A stretch of 64,000 bases of DNA. Origin: Candidatus Electrothrix rattekaaiensis (GTDB lineage Bacteria; Desulfobacterota; Desulfobulbia; Desulfobulbales; Desulfobulbaceae). Below are positions 53,857 to 62,721 of this stretch, in pieces. Position numbers and translations under genes: made by a program. The stretch's first letter is position 1, and every line of letters starts with the position of its first letter. The notes under the pieces were generated by a model. The model searched no databases, was not told where the DNA came from, and was given only the letters and a program-made list of their open reading frames with translations. The stretch covers positions 1,954,640-2,018,639 of the forward strand of contig JAVQMD010000001.1 of assembly GCA_032595675.1 (NCBI GenBank), given 5' to 3'.

Positions 53857-55509
53857 ATGAAAAAAACATTTTCAATACTGACACTTGCCGGAATGATTGC
53901 TCTGCCTACTGCTGCAATGGCAGGGGGCGTAAAGGCTCCAGTAGATATTTCTGACGGAAAGGTTGAAGAGTTAGCCCAACAGGTCGACCAGCTACAGGAG
54001 GAACTTGCCCGGAAAAATGAAATCGTTACTGAAAATGATGAAAAATTGCAGGTCATGACTGAAAATCTTGAAGATATGGAGAGCAAACTGGAGGACATGA
54101 ACGAACTCCTTGAGGAACGCTCCGAGGCATGGGATCTTGCAGCAAGATTTTTACTAACCGGTGATTTCCGCTCCCGGCTCGACTCGTACAGCGCAACAGG
54201 TGCTGATTACCTCAACCCTGCAACTGGAGTCCTAGAAAGCGGACGTGAATATGGCAATGACACGCTGCTGACCAATCGTTTTCGTTTGAATATGGAAGTC
54301 AAGGCCACTGAAAACATGAAGTTCAAAGGACGGCTGGCCATGTACAAAACCTGGGGTATGGAAAGCTACGCCAGGAACGATATGAATACCTGGTGGCCCC
54401 AGTTTGACGGCAACTCAACCCGTACTCCTGCTGACAACGCCTTGCGGGTGGATCGAGCCTATGTGAACTGGACAAATATTGGGGACTCCCCTTTTTGGTT
54501 CTCCATCGGTCGTCGACCGACCACGGACGGTATGCCTACCCAAGTTCGTCTCGGTGTGGATAAACGTATGGCAACGGCCTCGGCTCAGATGGAATATGCC
54601 TTTGACGGCGGCACCCTAGGTTATGCCTATGATTGGGGGAACGAGTCCTTGGGCAGTGGGCGTATCCGTTACTGCTATGGTCGAGGATTTGAAAATGGCG
54701 TTCAGTGGGATGCTGCGACCTATCATGGTTCCACGGATATTTTCCCGCTGGATGACACGGATTTCACCGGCATCAGTTGGGACATCATGGAGACAGAGGA
54801 TCGCCTGCTCTATTTCCAATCCTTTATTGCCATGAATATGTTTATGCGTCCGAACTTCCTGGATGATGATTTTCATGCGATGATGGACGAACGGGCAACC
54901 AACTATACTGAAGGAAATCTCTATCACACCTCTGCTGTTTATCAGGCAGCAGCAGGTGATTTCACCTATTTTCTCTCCGGCGGTTGGAGCATGACTGATC
55001 CAGGCGGACACGGCATGTTCAACGATTATGCCACCTCTATGCTGATGCAGGCTGATGGGAGCATGGCACCTAATCCAAATTGGCGAACAAACACGGACAG
55101 TGAGAGCGGATATTCCCTGTACGCAGGTATTCGCTATGACCTCCCTGGCACGGGTCTGAAAATCGGGGCGGAGTATAACTACGGTTCCCAATACTGGGTC
55201 GCCTTTAACCCCGGACATGATGATCTGTATCTGGCCAAGCTGGCAGCCCGAGGTCATGTCGGTGAGCTGTACATGGTTTACGATCTTCCTACTGGAGAGA
55301 CGATTTCCAAGTACGCCAAGACCTTTGTCCGTTTAGGATATCAACATTATGCGTATGATTACACGGGCAATGACTGGAATACCAAACCCTATGACACAGA
55401 TGATGCCGCGATGATGACGGCTTCCCTGAGCATGGCCTCTGAGTCTGGTTCTGTGGTTCCGGTGGACAGTGCTGATCAGGTATATGTTACTCTTGATGTC
55501 TTTTTTTAG
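53857..55509 (+). CDS. DUF3373-family outer-membrane porin
   Basis: 550 residues starting MKKTFSILTLAGMIALPTAAMAGG, a signal peptide, with ACGAGGACAAT before the ATG; the longer frame from 53722 is not part of the protein. Residues 30-90 form a coiled coil (EELAQQVDQLQEELARKNEIV), typical of the periplasmic part. The rest is beta-rich (FLLTGDFRSRLDSY, RFRLNMEVKATENMKFKGRLAMYKTWG, GYSLYAGIRYDLP) and ends VYVTLDVFF, a barrel C-terminus. Abundant in Desulfobulbales and Geobacter relatives. Confidence 0.9.
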   Translation: MKKTFSILTLAGMIALPTAAMAGGVKAPVDISDGKVEELAQQVDQLQEELARKNEIVTENDEKLQVMTENLEDMESKLEDMNELLEERSEAWDLAARFLLTGDFRSRLDSYSATGADYLNPATGVLESGREYGNDTLLTNRFRLNMEVKATENMKFKGRLAMYKTWGMESYARNDMNTWWPQFDGNSTRTPADNALRVDRAYVNWTNIGDSPFWFSIGRRPTTDGMPTQVRLGVDKRMATASAQMEYAFDGGTLGYAYDWGNESLGSGRIRYCYGRGFENGVQWDAATYHGSTDIFPLDDTDFTGISWDIMETEDRLLYFQSFIAMNMFMRPNFLDDDFHAMMDERATNYTEGNLYHTSAVYQAAAGDFTYFLSGGWSMTDPGGHGMFNDYATSMLMQADGSMAPNPNWRTNTDSESGYSLYAGIRYDLPGTGLKIGAEYNYGSQYWVAFNPGHDDLYLAKLAARGHVGELYMVYDLPTGETISKYAKTFVRLGYQHYAYDYTGNDWNTKPYDTDDAAMMTASLSMASESGSVVPVDSADQVYVTLDVFF

Positions 55510-55524
55510 ACCGATTACTTTGAG

Positions 55525-55552
55525 GGAGGGGCACGACGCGACGCGCCCCTAC
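55525..55552. repeat. 28-bp palindromic intergenic element, copy 4
   Basis: GGAGGGGCACGACGCG and CGCGCCCCTACGG ends, an imperfect member of the family, just after the porin stop. Confidence 0.65.
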
Positions 55553-55579
55553 GGTGCTGTACCGAAAAGAGAATTTTTT

Positions 55580-55611
55580 AAGGGGGAGAGTCGCTAGACT
55601 TTCCCCTTTTT
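55580..55611 (+). terminator. Terminator after the porin gene
   Basis: AAGGGGGAGAGTC, GCTA, GACTTTCCCCTT and a T run. Confidence 0.8.
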
Positions 55612-55633
55612 CTGTAGAAGTACATCAAAAAAA

Positions 55634-56431
55634 ATGAGGAAACAATCCTTGCGCAACATATCACCAGCACAAAATGACCTGCTATTCTCCACCTCCCCAC
55701 TCATTACCACCCCGCACGCCATGTTCAGTCGTCAGGGAGGAGTCAGTGCGTCACCTTTTACCGGTCTGAATCTCAGTTTCTCGGTTGGTGACGATCCTGC
55801 TGCTGTCAGTCAGAACAGAGAGAAGGTGAAAAGGCACCTTAATGTGCAGCATCTCGCTTCTGCCGTGCAGGTTCACGGTGATCAGGTAACTGTTGTGGAA
55901 GATATTACCTCTGACCGAGAATATAAAGATACCGATGCCCTTGTCACCGGGCAAAAGGGGGTAGGCTTACTTATTCAGCAGGCTGATTGTCAAGCTGTGC
56001 TGCTTCATGATCCACAGCGCAAAGTTATCGGTGCAGTCCATAGCGGCTGGAAAGGCAGTGTGGCAAATATTATCGCCAAAACGGTCCGGGCGATGCAAGA
56101 GCACTTCGGCACCTCGCCTAAAGATCTTCGGGCAGTGATCAGTCCTTCTTTAGGACCGTGTTGCGCAGAATTTAACAATTATAAACAAGAACTCCCAGCA
56201 TCGTTCCAGCAATGGCAGGGGTCGGAGAATCATTTTGATTTTTGGACGATCAGTCGTTGGCAGCTGAGGGAAGCTGGGGTGCGCAATGAAAATATTGAGG
56301 TGATAGGGATCTGCACTATGTGTAATGAGGATTTTTTTTCCTACCGCAGGGCGAGTAAAACGGAAAATCTTCGGGGGAAGCCGGGGGGAACTGGTCGGAA
56401 CGGTTCTGTTATATCGCTGTCGGTAGAATGA
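55634..56431 (+). CDS. pgeF: Peptidoglycan editing factor PgeF (multicopper polyphenol oxidase fold)
   Basis: 265 residues. QVHGDQVTVVED, ADCQAVLLHDP, AVHSGWKGSV and SPSLGPCCAEF are the YfiH/PgeF zinc-site motifs (His-Cys-His). PgeF removes wrongly incorporated amino acids from peptidoglycan precursors. It starts soon after the porin terminator. Confidence 0.92.
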   Translation: MRKQSLRNISPAQNDLLFSTSPLITTPHAMFSRQGGVSASPFTGLNLSFSVGDDPAAVSQNREKVKRHLNVQHLASAVQVHGDQVTVVEDITSDREYKDTDALVTGQKGVGLLIQQADCQAVLLHDPQRKVIGAVHSGWKGSVANIIAKTVRAMQEHFGTSPKDLRAVISPSLGPCCAEFNNYKQELPASFQQWQGSENHFDFWTISRWQLREAGVRNENIEVIGICTMCNEDFFSYRRASKTENLRGKPGGTGRNGSVISLSVE

Positions 56432-56469
56432 AATAAGGCGTCACTCGATAGGAGCTTAGCCCTCCCGCC

Positions 56470-57624
56470 TTAAACAAGCTGAGACAGAAAAGTTTTTGCA
56501 GGCACGATGACCGGTCTTTGCACTGTAAAACAGTCGACATCCACGTAATCAGCATCCATAGCAACCTGCAAGGCGTGCTCGGCACCTGTTTTTTCCTGAA
56601 ACACCGAAAGATGTGGACTCAAGTTCGCCTTGCCTGAAGTCTTTACCTCCACAAGCATCCAGGGCTGCTCGTCCCGGGTGACCAGGAAATCAACCTCCCG
56701 TTTTTCTTTATCCCGGATAAAATAAAGCTGATAGCTGCCGAGGCCGGTGTCGGTCCACCATTGCACAGCCTTGAGCAGATGGCAGGCAATAAAATTTTCA
56801 TTCCTGGCCCCCTGATCCTGAACAAGGCTCCAGTCACAGAGAAATATTTTGGGTTGTTTGCGCAGCGATTTAGGAATATTCGAAAACCACGGACGCACTG
56901 AAAATGAAAAATAAATTGATTCCAATATGCTGATCCAGCGAAGAACAGTATCCACACTACTGTTTATATTTCTGGCAAGTGTGCTGTAATTGATTAAACT
57001 GCCAGCTTGACGGATCAGATTTTCAGCAAGAATTTCTATCCGACCGATCTCCTGAATGCGGGAAATATCCCGAAGGTCTTCCTGAAAGAGCTGTTCGGTC
57101 CGCAGGCGACGCCAGCGATTATAAAATCTCTTATTCGCCGTCACAAACGGTTCTGGAAAACCCCCGAAGTCGAGCAGGGCGTCAAATTCCTGATCTGCAA
57201 TTTTTTGCGGAGCACCGATTTCCTCTTCCCTCAGGGTCGGGTTGAGCAGCTCAGCAACAGACAAGGGGTGCATGCGATAGAGAAAATAACGCCCCATCAG
57301 ACTGTCCCCACCGTGTTTATAAACATTCAGTCTGCCGGAGCCTGTAACTATAATGCCGCACGTCTCGCCGTACAGATCGAAAAACCCTTTGAGCAGCGTT
57401 TTCCATTTGGAATATTTGTGAATTTCATCAAAAATAATTGTGTCGGCCCTTGCTGCCAAGGTGTCAAAGCCGCACGCAGCAGCAACAGCCTCCGGCCCGG
57501 CAAGCAATATGCGGCGATGCTCCTGCACATCCCAATTCAGATACAGTGACTGCTTTGCATTGCCAGCAGCACGTTGCGCAGCGGTGGTTTTTCCGACCTG
57601 TCGAGGACCGGCAAGGAAGGCCAT
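56470..57624 (-). CDS. AAA-type ATPase with DUF4143 domain
   Basis: 384 residues. P-loop AGPRQVGKTT at residues 5-14, Walker B-type TIIFDEIHKYSKW, sensor TGSGRLNVYK, then the C-terminal DUF4143 nuclease-like domain (VDFLVTRDEQPWMLVEVKTSG). The usual 15-20 residues ahead of the P-loop are missing from any ATG start; a non-ATG start is possible, or the gene lost its beginning. Such proteins are common accessory genes of unknown role. Divergent from HigBA. Confidence 0.85.
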   Translation of the reverse strand: MAFLAGPRQVGKTTAAQRAAGNAKQSLYLNWDVQEHRRILLAGPEAVAAACGFDTLAARADTIIFDEIHKYSKWKTLLKGFFDLYGETCGIIVTGSGRLNVYKHGGDSLMGRYFLYRMHPLSVAELLNPTLREEEIGAPQKIADQEFDALLDFGGFPEPFVTANKRFYNRWRRLRTEQLFQEDLRDISRIQEIGRIEILAENLIRQAGSLINYSTLARNINSSVDTVLRWISILESIYFSFSVRPWFSNIPKSLRKQPKIFLCDWSLVQDQGARNENFIACHLLKAVQWWTDTGLGSYQLYFIRDKEKREVDFLVTRDEQPWMLVEVKTSGKANLSPHLSVFQEKTGAEHALQVAMDADYVDVDCFTVQRPVIVPAKTFLSQLV

Positions 57625-57784
57625 CTTCGCATGTATCGTAAATTGGTACGGACTATTTTACGATACCCAAGAAAGCGGTACTGAATTACTATAACAATAT
57701 CAATAAGATAAAAATACGGAAGGTCGTAACGTACATTTCCTGCTATTCGGCAGTAACAATTTAAACATTCTTCAGCTTGCAAGT

Positions 57785-57833
57785 TCACATTTTGTGTACT
57801 ATATTTAAAGTATAAAAAAAATCACATATTGTG
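57785..57833 (+). promoter_or_regulatory. Two HigA-type operators
   Basis: TCACATTTTGTG at 57785-57796 and TCACATATTGTG at 57822-57833 are the same 12-bp inverted repeat spaced by 37 bp. They flank A/T-rich -10 candidates and lie just before higB. Confidence 0.65.
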
Positions 57834-57849
57834 AATCTGGAGACCCGAC

Positions 57850-58161
57850 ATGCATGTGATTTCCCGCAAACCGTTTAATGATGCGGCTCAAAAATATCCG
57901 AACAATGCCAGCACCATTGACGCCCTGTACAAAACTTTAAGAAACAGCTCCTTTGAGTCTCCTGACGCTCTTCGGGCATTATTCCCCAGTTTGGACAACT
58001 TCAAATATAAGAACAAGTGGTGGGTCATTGATATCGGCGGCAATAATCTCAGACTTATAGCCTTCATTGAGTTCCGAGATAATCGGATGTACGTGAAACA
58101 CATTGTGCCGCACAGCGAATACGACAAGCTCTGTAAAAAATATGCCAAGGAGGCCAACTGA
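57850..58161 (+). CDS. higB: HigB-family mRNA interferase toxin
   Basis: 103 residues: HVISRKPFNDAAQKYP, WVIDIGGNNLRLIAFIEF and YVKHIVPHSEYDKL are HigB/RelE-fold blocks; the His and Arg/Lys residues for mRNA cleavage in the A site are present. GGAGACC precedes the ATG. Toxin-first order with higA one base later (stop and start share 58161). Confidence 0.92.
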   Translation: MHVISRKPFNDAAQKYPNNASTIDALYKTLRNSSFESPDALRALFPSLDNFKYKNKWWVIDIGGNNLRLIAFIEFRDNRMYVKHIVPHSEYDKLCKKYAKEAN

Positions 58162-58586
58162 TGGATTTCACGAATATAAAGGCAAAGGCAAACGATTTGT
58201 TCCGGGAAGCCGGTTTCCTCTGTCACATTAACTCAGCAGCTGATTATGAACAGGCATTGGAGTTGATGGATCAGCTGATTGAGGAGTATGATAAATACGT
58301 TCCTCTGATTGAACTGCTTTCCGTTTCCATTGAACGATGGGAGCATGAAGCGGAGGAATTCGCTGAATTCAATCAACGGGTGGAGGCTCTGGACGACGGG
58401 GTTGCCGTGCTTAGAACCCTGATGGATCAATATCAGCTCAAAGCTGATGATCTGCGTGAGGAGATCGGCGGCAGGAGCTTGGTCTCCATGATTCTGAAGG
58501 GCTCACGCAAGCTTACCCGCGACCACATTCAGGCTCTTTCGTACCGGTTCCACCTTTCACCGGCTGTTTTTTTCAGGGGGGCTTAA
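58161..58586 (+). CDS. higA: HigA-family antitoxin
   Basis: 141 residues. The N-terminal half is helical and toxin-binding (ADYEQALELMDQLIEEYDKYVPLIELL); the C-terminal half is an HTH (LKADDLREEIGGRSLVSMILKGSRKLTRDHIQALSYRFHLSP). It should bind the two upstream operators. Confidence 0.92.
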   Translation: MDFTNIKAKANDLFREAGFLCHINSAADYEQALELMDQLIEEYDKYVPLIELLSVSIERWEHEAEEFAEFNQRVEALDDGVAVLRTLMDQYQLKADDLREEIGGRSLVSMILKGSRKLTRDHIQALSYRFHLSPAVFFRGA

Positions 58587-58602
58587 ACGAAACAGCGGCT
58601 CA

Positions 58603-58737
58603 TCACTCGGCAGTAGCCAGCTCCTTATTTTTGGCAAGATTTTCCTCCAGCCGCTCAATGGTCCATTCCAGGCGTTCTTTGATGGCCCCTTCCTGGCCCG
58701 GTATTTGGCAGGATTTGATGAGATTTTTGAGGATGTC
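58603..58737 (-). pseudogene. 3' remnant of the IS-interrupted protease gene
   Basis: A 45-codon frame on the minus strand reading TDILKNLIKSCQIPGQEG and then a charged coiled coil to TAE. It starts at the edge of the IS and has no start codon, so it is the tail of the broken gene whose 5' end is at 59548-59626. The protease core expected between them is absent. Confidence 0.6.
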
Positions 58738-59547
58738 AGTGCTCACCCGCTAGTACTTTGAAATAGAAAACGGCCCATTCTCTCTGTATAATTTTGATAG
58801 GAAGATCAAAAAAAGGAGAATAGGCCATGAGGAAACCCAGAGACTGGAAACAGCCGTGCCCCAATCCCGAGTGTGATTATTACACCCTGATGACCCGTTG
58901 AAATGTAAGCACTATTTCAACTTATTTGACCCAAAGTGGCAGAAGACGCATTTTTAGCTGCAAGGGATGCAAAACTTTTTTTTCAGAGACTCGGGATACG
59001 ATCTTTTACGATCTGAGAACTCCTGAGGAAAAAGTGATTATGGTATTGAAGATGTTTTTGGTACAGGTTGACCTTGCAGGAGTTTGTTTTGTGTTTGGAA
59101 TAACGGAAGAAACTGCTTTAAGGTGGCTTAAAAGGGCAGCGAAGCAAGCTATCAAAGAGAAAAAAGCGTGTTTTATGCGGAGCAGAGCGGCTCAAGGAGC
59201 TTGGCTTCAAGATCAGTACCAGCTTGATTGAGCGTTTGAATCTGACCCTGCGGCAGTCCTTGGCTCCATTGGTTCGAAAAAACTTGGGATTTTGTAAAGA
59301 CCGGGAACTGATGCGAAAACGGGTAACTTTTTTTCAAGTGTTCTACAATTTTTCACGGCCTCATCAGAGCTTGCGGGTGCCTTTGCCGGAGAATCAACGG
59401 TTTTCTCAAGGGGCGATTCATACTAAATGGCTTCCTCGAACGCCGGGCATGGCTGCCGGGATTACAGATCACGTTTGGTCTTTTCGAGAACTGCTGACCA
59501 TTAAATTTGAGCCAATTCATAATCAAAGTACTAGCGGATGAGCACTG
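58737..59547 (+). mobile_element. Degenerate IS with zinc-ribbon transposase, about 0.8 kb
   Basis: Inverted ends: CAGTGCTCACCCGCTAGTAC at 58737 on, and the complement of CAGTGCTCATCCGCTAGTAC ending at 59547, extending to CTTTGA. No matching target duplication is seen, which fits a deletion of flanking DNA. The transposase is broken, so the element cannot move alone. Confidence 0.8.
58827..59541 (+). pseudogene. Broken zinc-ribbon transposase (IS1/IS1595-like)
   Basis: The start MRKPRDWKQPCPNPECDYY holds the first two zinc cysteines but stops at about 58901. The next frame resumes (RRRIFSCKGCKTFFSETRDT) with the other two, and a third frame from 59224 encodes the C-terminal part (IERLNLTLRQ, NFSRPHQSLR). 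The DDE core between them is largely deleted. At least one stop and one frameshift. Confidence 0.7.
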
Positions 59548-59626
59548 CAAAACCGGTGCCAAACTTTTTATTCTTGTCCGGTTCTGGACTGGCCAGTCGA
59601 AAGACAGTGTTTTGATCAATTTCCAT
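59548..59626 (-). pseudogene. 5' remnant of a trypsin-like peptidase gene
   Basis: Starts 1 bp after the Trypco1 stop. The 26 residues MEIDQNTVFRLASPEPDKNK then FGTGFAV are how trypsin-like peptidases of conflict systems begin (the GTGFAV strand precedes the catalytic His). The frame then enters the IS and stops. The catalytic His, Asp and Ser are lost. Confidence 0.6.
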
Positions 59627-59627
59627 T

Positions 59628-59948
59628 TTAGGTTTGGTCAGATTTTGGCGAAATAGACAGCTTAACCTTGAGGTTGGCACTCCCCTTGCCCTTGGCCAAA
59701 AAGACCGAACCCTCGGCGGAAAAACCGAGTTGAAGCTCAATTTCTACATTATCAATAGTCATTTCCTTATTCAGCTCCTGCCATACCGAAACCATCGGTC
59801 GACAGGCCTTGAGTAGGACCGGCTTCACGGTATCAATCGCCTTATCAACCTGTTCCGTCGCCCCGCCGGAAATCTGATTGACCTGATCACCAAGCACTTC
59901 CACTTCGACCAGCAGGCCATCTTCCAGTTCAATGAGTTGATTGGTCAT
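59628..59948 (-). CDS. Trypsin-co-occurring domain (Trypco1/CU044_2847-type) protein
   Basis: 106 residues starting MTNQLIELEDGLLVEVEV. The pattern of a first beta strand, a helix (TEQVDKAIDTVKPVLLKACRPMVSVWQEL) and the ending VEIELQLGFSAEGSVFLAKGKGSANLKVKLSI is that of the Trypco1/CU044_2847 family. In known loci this domain is encoded next to a trypsin-like peptidase in bacterial conflict systems. The following gene starts as such a peptidase but is broken by an IS, so the system is inactive here. SD-like AAGGAG lies 11 nt upstream. Confidence 0.75.
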   Translation of the reverse strand: MTNQLIELEDGLLVEVEVLGDQVNQISGGATEQVDKAIDTVKPVLLKACRPMVSVWQELNKEMTIDNVEIELQLGFSAEGSVFLAKGKGSANLKVKLSISPKSDQT

Positions 59949-60228
59949 ATCGCATTTTCTCCTTATCAACTGATAAAAAAACAATAATACTGCGCTGTCT
60001 CGTCCTCGTAGGTTGTCCAAACATGTATTCTTGACAGGCACGCACCATTTTCGCAAGCAAAAACAGAGAAAAACGCTTAGGAGAAAGGAAGATACAGAGA
60101 TTACTGGGCCGTTCAAAAGAGGAGGAGAGGAGATCGCTGGTCAAGAAAGATTTGCCCCCCACAAGTCATGAAGGGCATGAAAAAAGAAACACCCCATCTC
60201 CAGAGGTCGCGATTATGCTCCCAACCAG

Positions 60229-60894
60229 TTAGAAGCTCTTCTCCGCAGCATACCGGGTAAAGCACAGGCCATCCTCTAAGGTATTGGGAATTTCTTCCGG
60301 CGTGGAGATACAGATATTCAAATCTCGCAAAATACCGTCTTCAATGCTGTAGATCCACCCATGAACAGCCAATTCCTGACCTGCTTTCCATGCCCCTTGA
60401 ACAACCGTTGTCTGACAGACGTTCACCACCTGTTCAATAACATTCAGTTCACAAAGACGATCTATCTTTTCCTGTTCGCTGGCCAGATTATCAAGTTCAT
60501 TCTGGTGAAAACGTTGAACATCCTTAATGTTCCTGAGCCAGTTATCAATGAGCCCATGTTCTTTATCCTCCCAGGCAGCCTGAATACCACCACAGCCATA
60601 ATGGCCGCAGACGATAATATGTTTTATTTTAAGAACCTCTATAGCGTACTGTATCACAGACAGACAGTTCAAGTCGGAATGCACGACGATATTTGCGATA
60701 TTACGGTGAACAAAAACCTCCCCAGGGAGCGCATCAATAATTTGATTTGCTGGTACGCGGCTATCGGCACAACCAATCCAGAGATATTCAGGGCTTTGCT
60801 GCGCTGAAAGTTTCTTAAAAAACTCAGGGTCAGATTCCTGTACTTTTGCTGCCCAATTCCTGTTCTGGTCAAAAATCTCTTTTAACTTACGCAT
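60229..60894 (-). CDS. can: Beta-carbonic anhydrase
   Basis: 221 residues. Zinc ligands Cys42 (with Asp44 and Arg46 in CADSR), His98 and Cys101 (HYGCGG) are present; LAVHGWIYSIEDG is a typical C-terminal block. It interconverts CO2 and bicarbonate. Single gene, divergent from the MauE gene. Confidence 0.95.
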   Translation of the reverse strand: MRKLKEIFDQNRNWAAKVQESDPEFFKKLSAQQSPEYLWIGCADSRVPANQIIDALPGEVFVHRNIANIVVHSDLNCLSVIQYAIEVLKIKHIIVCGHYGCGGIQAAWEDKEHGLIDNWLRNIKDVQRFHQNELDNLASEQEKIDRLCELNVIEQVVNVCQTTVVQGAWKAGQELAVHGWIYSIEDGILRDLNICISTPEEIPNTLEDGLCFTRYAAEKSF

Positions 60895-61319
60895 TCTTCA
60901 TCACCTGTCCGCGACATGGTTTGATATGATTTAAGAACCTATTATTATATATACTGCACGTTCATAACGAAAAAAAATCTTCCCCTGATCAGGGTACATC
61001 TGATCATATGAAACATAAAACCGGATTTTTCATTGACTGCTCAGCAAATCTGTTTTATAGACACCCGAAACGTATCATCCCTTTTCATCAACTTTCAGGA
61101 TCAACTCTCAGGAAAATCAATGCGCTTACCCACAAGATACTGAGGAAATTGTCTAACAAGGCCGCCCGGGTCGGGTGCGCTGACGGCAAATGCATTTCCT
61201 TTTCGGTTTTCCTGAACCTGCCCTTTTCTTTTCACAGGCTAGGCTTCATCGTTTCACAATTCGGAAAGGAACTGCCTGCCGATTCAGGCTGAGGCTGAAC
61301 ATTACCGAATTGCTCAAGG
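60895..61319. other. Divergent intergenic region
   Basis: About 425 bp between can and the MauE gene. A plus-strand open frame at 61008-61292 is not convincing as a gene (no ribosome site, no recognisable sequence). A minus-strand TATAAT-like -10 lies near 60943. Confidence 0.4.
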
Positions 61320-61844
61320 ATGAAGCTGTCAACGTTTATTCAGACCGTTTTACAGTACGGGTACCATAGCGTCCGCCTGCTGATCAGCGGTCTTTTCCTC
61401 TATGCGGCCGGCGGCAAGCTCTTTGCTCTGCCCTCTTTTGCCCTGACTATCAGCGACTACGGCCTGATACCGGAAGGACTCGTCCTGCCAACAGCATTCC
61501 TTCTGGTTACAGCGGAGCTGATTGCGGCCTTTGCCCTGTTGTTGAATCTTCGCGGCGGCCTAACTGGGACCACCCTGCTCCTGATCCTGTTTGTCGCTGT
61601 CCTTCTGTACGGTATCCAGCTCGGTCTAGACATAGACTGCGGCTGCTTCGGTTCAGGAGATCAACAACACAGTGCCGCTCAAGGTGGCTTGCATCAGGCC
61701 CTGTATCGGGATCTCATGATGCTGGCAGGATGTATCTTCCTGTATTGGTACCGCTGGTATTGTTCCAGCACTGCGATGAACCTACATAGCCTGAAGACAT
61801 TTCCTTTTTTGAACAGATACCTCCCGAAACAACGGGAAAAATGA
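61320..61844 (+). CDS. MauE/DoxX-family redox membrane protein
   Basis: 174 residues, four membrane helices. The loop IDCGCFGSGD contains the Cys pair of the MauE/DoxX redox-associated family, which passes electrons or helps disulfide formation. 24 bp before the rhodanese gene, so the two are likely co-transcribed and may work on thiol or sulfur chemistry together. Confidence 0.82.
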   Translation: MKLSTFIQTVLQYGYHSVRLLISGLFLYAAGGKLFALPSFALTISDYGLIPEGLVLPTAFLLVTAELIAAFALLLNLRGGLTGTTLLLILFVAVLLYGIQLGLDIDCGCFGSGDQQHSAAQGGLHQALYRDLMMLAGCIFLYWYRWYCSSTAMNLHSLKTFPFLNRYLPKQREK

Positions 61845-61868
61845 ACCCTTCAAGAAAAGGAGAACACA

Positions 61869-62417
61869 ATGTATGAAATGAAAAAAATTCTCACATGGAT
61901 AACGGTCGGAGCCTTTCTGGCCCTAGGCGCAACTTCAGCCTCGGCATTGGGATTGGGATTCGGTAAAAACAAATTTGAACAGGAGGTTGAAAAGGAGCAA
62001 GGAGCGGTCAAGCTGGCCCGTGAAACCGTACAGGGTAATTACGGCCTGATCACCACAGCGGAACTGAAAAAACTCATCGACTCAAACAAAGACATGCTGA
62101 TCATCGACACCATGCCTTATGAGGACAGCTATAAAAAAAACCACATTCCCGGTGCCAAACAATTCCTCTTTCCTATCCCAATAATGGAAACCTGGGACAC
62201 CAAGGAAACAGGTGGCAAAACCCAGGATGATTATACGGCCCTGTTGGGATCGGATAAGAACAAAACCATAGTGATCTACTGCGGTTTTGTCAAATGCACC
62301 CGCAGCCATAACGGGGCCATGTGGGCAAGAAAGCTGGGCTACACCAAAGTGTTGCGCCATCCCGGCGGCATCTTCGCCTGGAAAGGGGCAGAGTATCCGG
62401 TTGAAAGCGCAAAATAA
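61869..62417 (+). CDS. Exported rhodanese-like protein
   Basis: 182 residues with a signal peptide (GAFLALGATSASA). The rhodanese domain has LLIIDTMPYEDSYKKNHIPGA and the active-site loop YCGFVKCTRS. The loop has two cysteines (CGFVKC) and differs from the classic CxxGxR, so sulfur-transferase activity is likely but its partner is unknown. AAGGAG precedes the ATG. It follows the MauE gene. Confidence 0.88.
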   Translation: MYEMKKILTWITVGAFLALGATSASALGLGFGKNKFEQEVEKEQGAVKLARETVQGNYGLITTAELKKLIDSNKDMLIIDTMPYEDSYKKNHIPGAKQFLFPIPIMETWDTKETGGKTQDDYTALLGSDKNKTIVIYCGFVKCTRSHNGAMWARKLGYTKVLRHPGGIFAWKGAEYPVESAK

Positions 62418-62457
62418 CAACCAAAAAAAATCAACGGATTAAGATATACCGGGTGCT

Positions 62458-62485
62458 GTAGAGGCACGGCGTGCCGTGCTCCTAC
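62458..62485. repeat. 28-bp palindromic intergenic element, copy 5
   Basis: GTAGAGGCACGGC and GCCGTGCTCCTAC halves, one mismatch pair, between the rhodanese gene and the DUF3012 gene. Confidence 0.75.
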
Positions 62486-62508
62486 AGCCCTGCACCTGAA
62501 AAGGTACC

Positions 62509-62688
62509 TTATTTTATGATGCAATGCTTAGCAAAATCAACAGCCTCACTGGCAGACCAATCCGCCTTGGGTTTATCCCGCATGTTCTGGCACCATCGCT
62601 CACTACCCACCTGCGCAAGACAACCTGACATCATAACTGCTACTCCAGTTAGGACAACACCGCATACAATCTTTTTCATCAACTTCAT
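62509..62688 (-). CDS. DUF3012 small lipoprotein
   Basis: 59 residues, starting MKLMKKIVCGVVLTGV with the lipobox MSGC (Cys23). The mature part SERWCQNMRDKPKADWSASEAVDFAKHC matches the DUF3012 pattern with two conserved cysteines. Ribosome site CAGGAGAAAAAA. Unknown function; 33 bp downstream of the DEAD-box gene on the same strand. Confidence 0.85.
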   Translation of the reverse strand: MKLMKKIVCGVVLTGVAVMMSGCLAQVGSERWCQNMRDKPKADWSASEAVDFAKHCIIK

Positions 62689-62721
62689 TTTTTTCTCCTG
62701 TTTTTGTTCCGAGTAAATATA

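Noticed and set aside
61008-61292. 94-codon frame upstream of the MauE gene
   Set aside because: No ribosome site and no plausible protein features.
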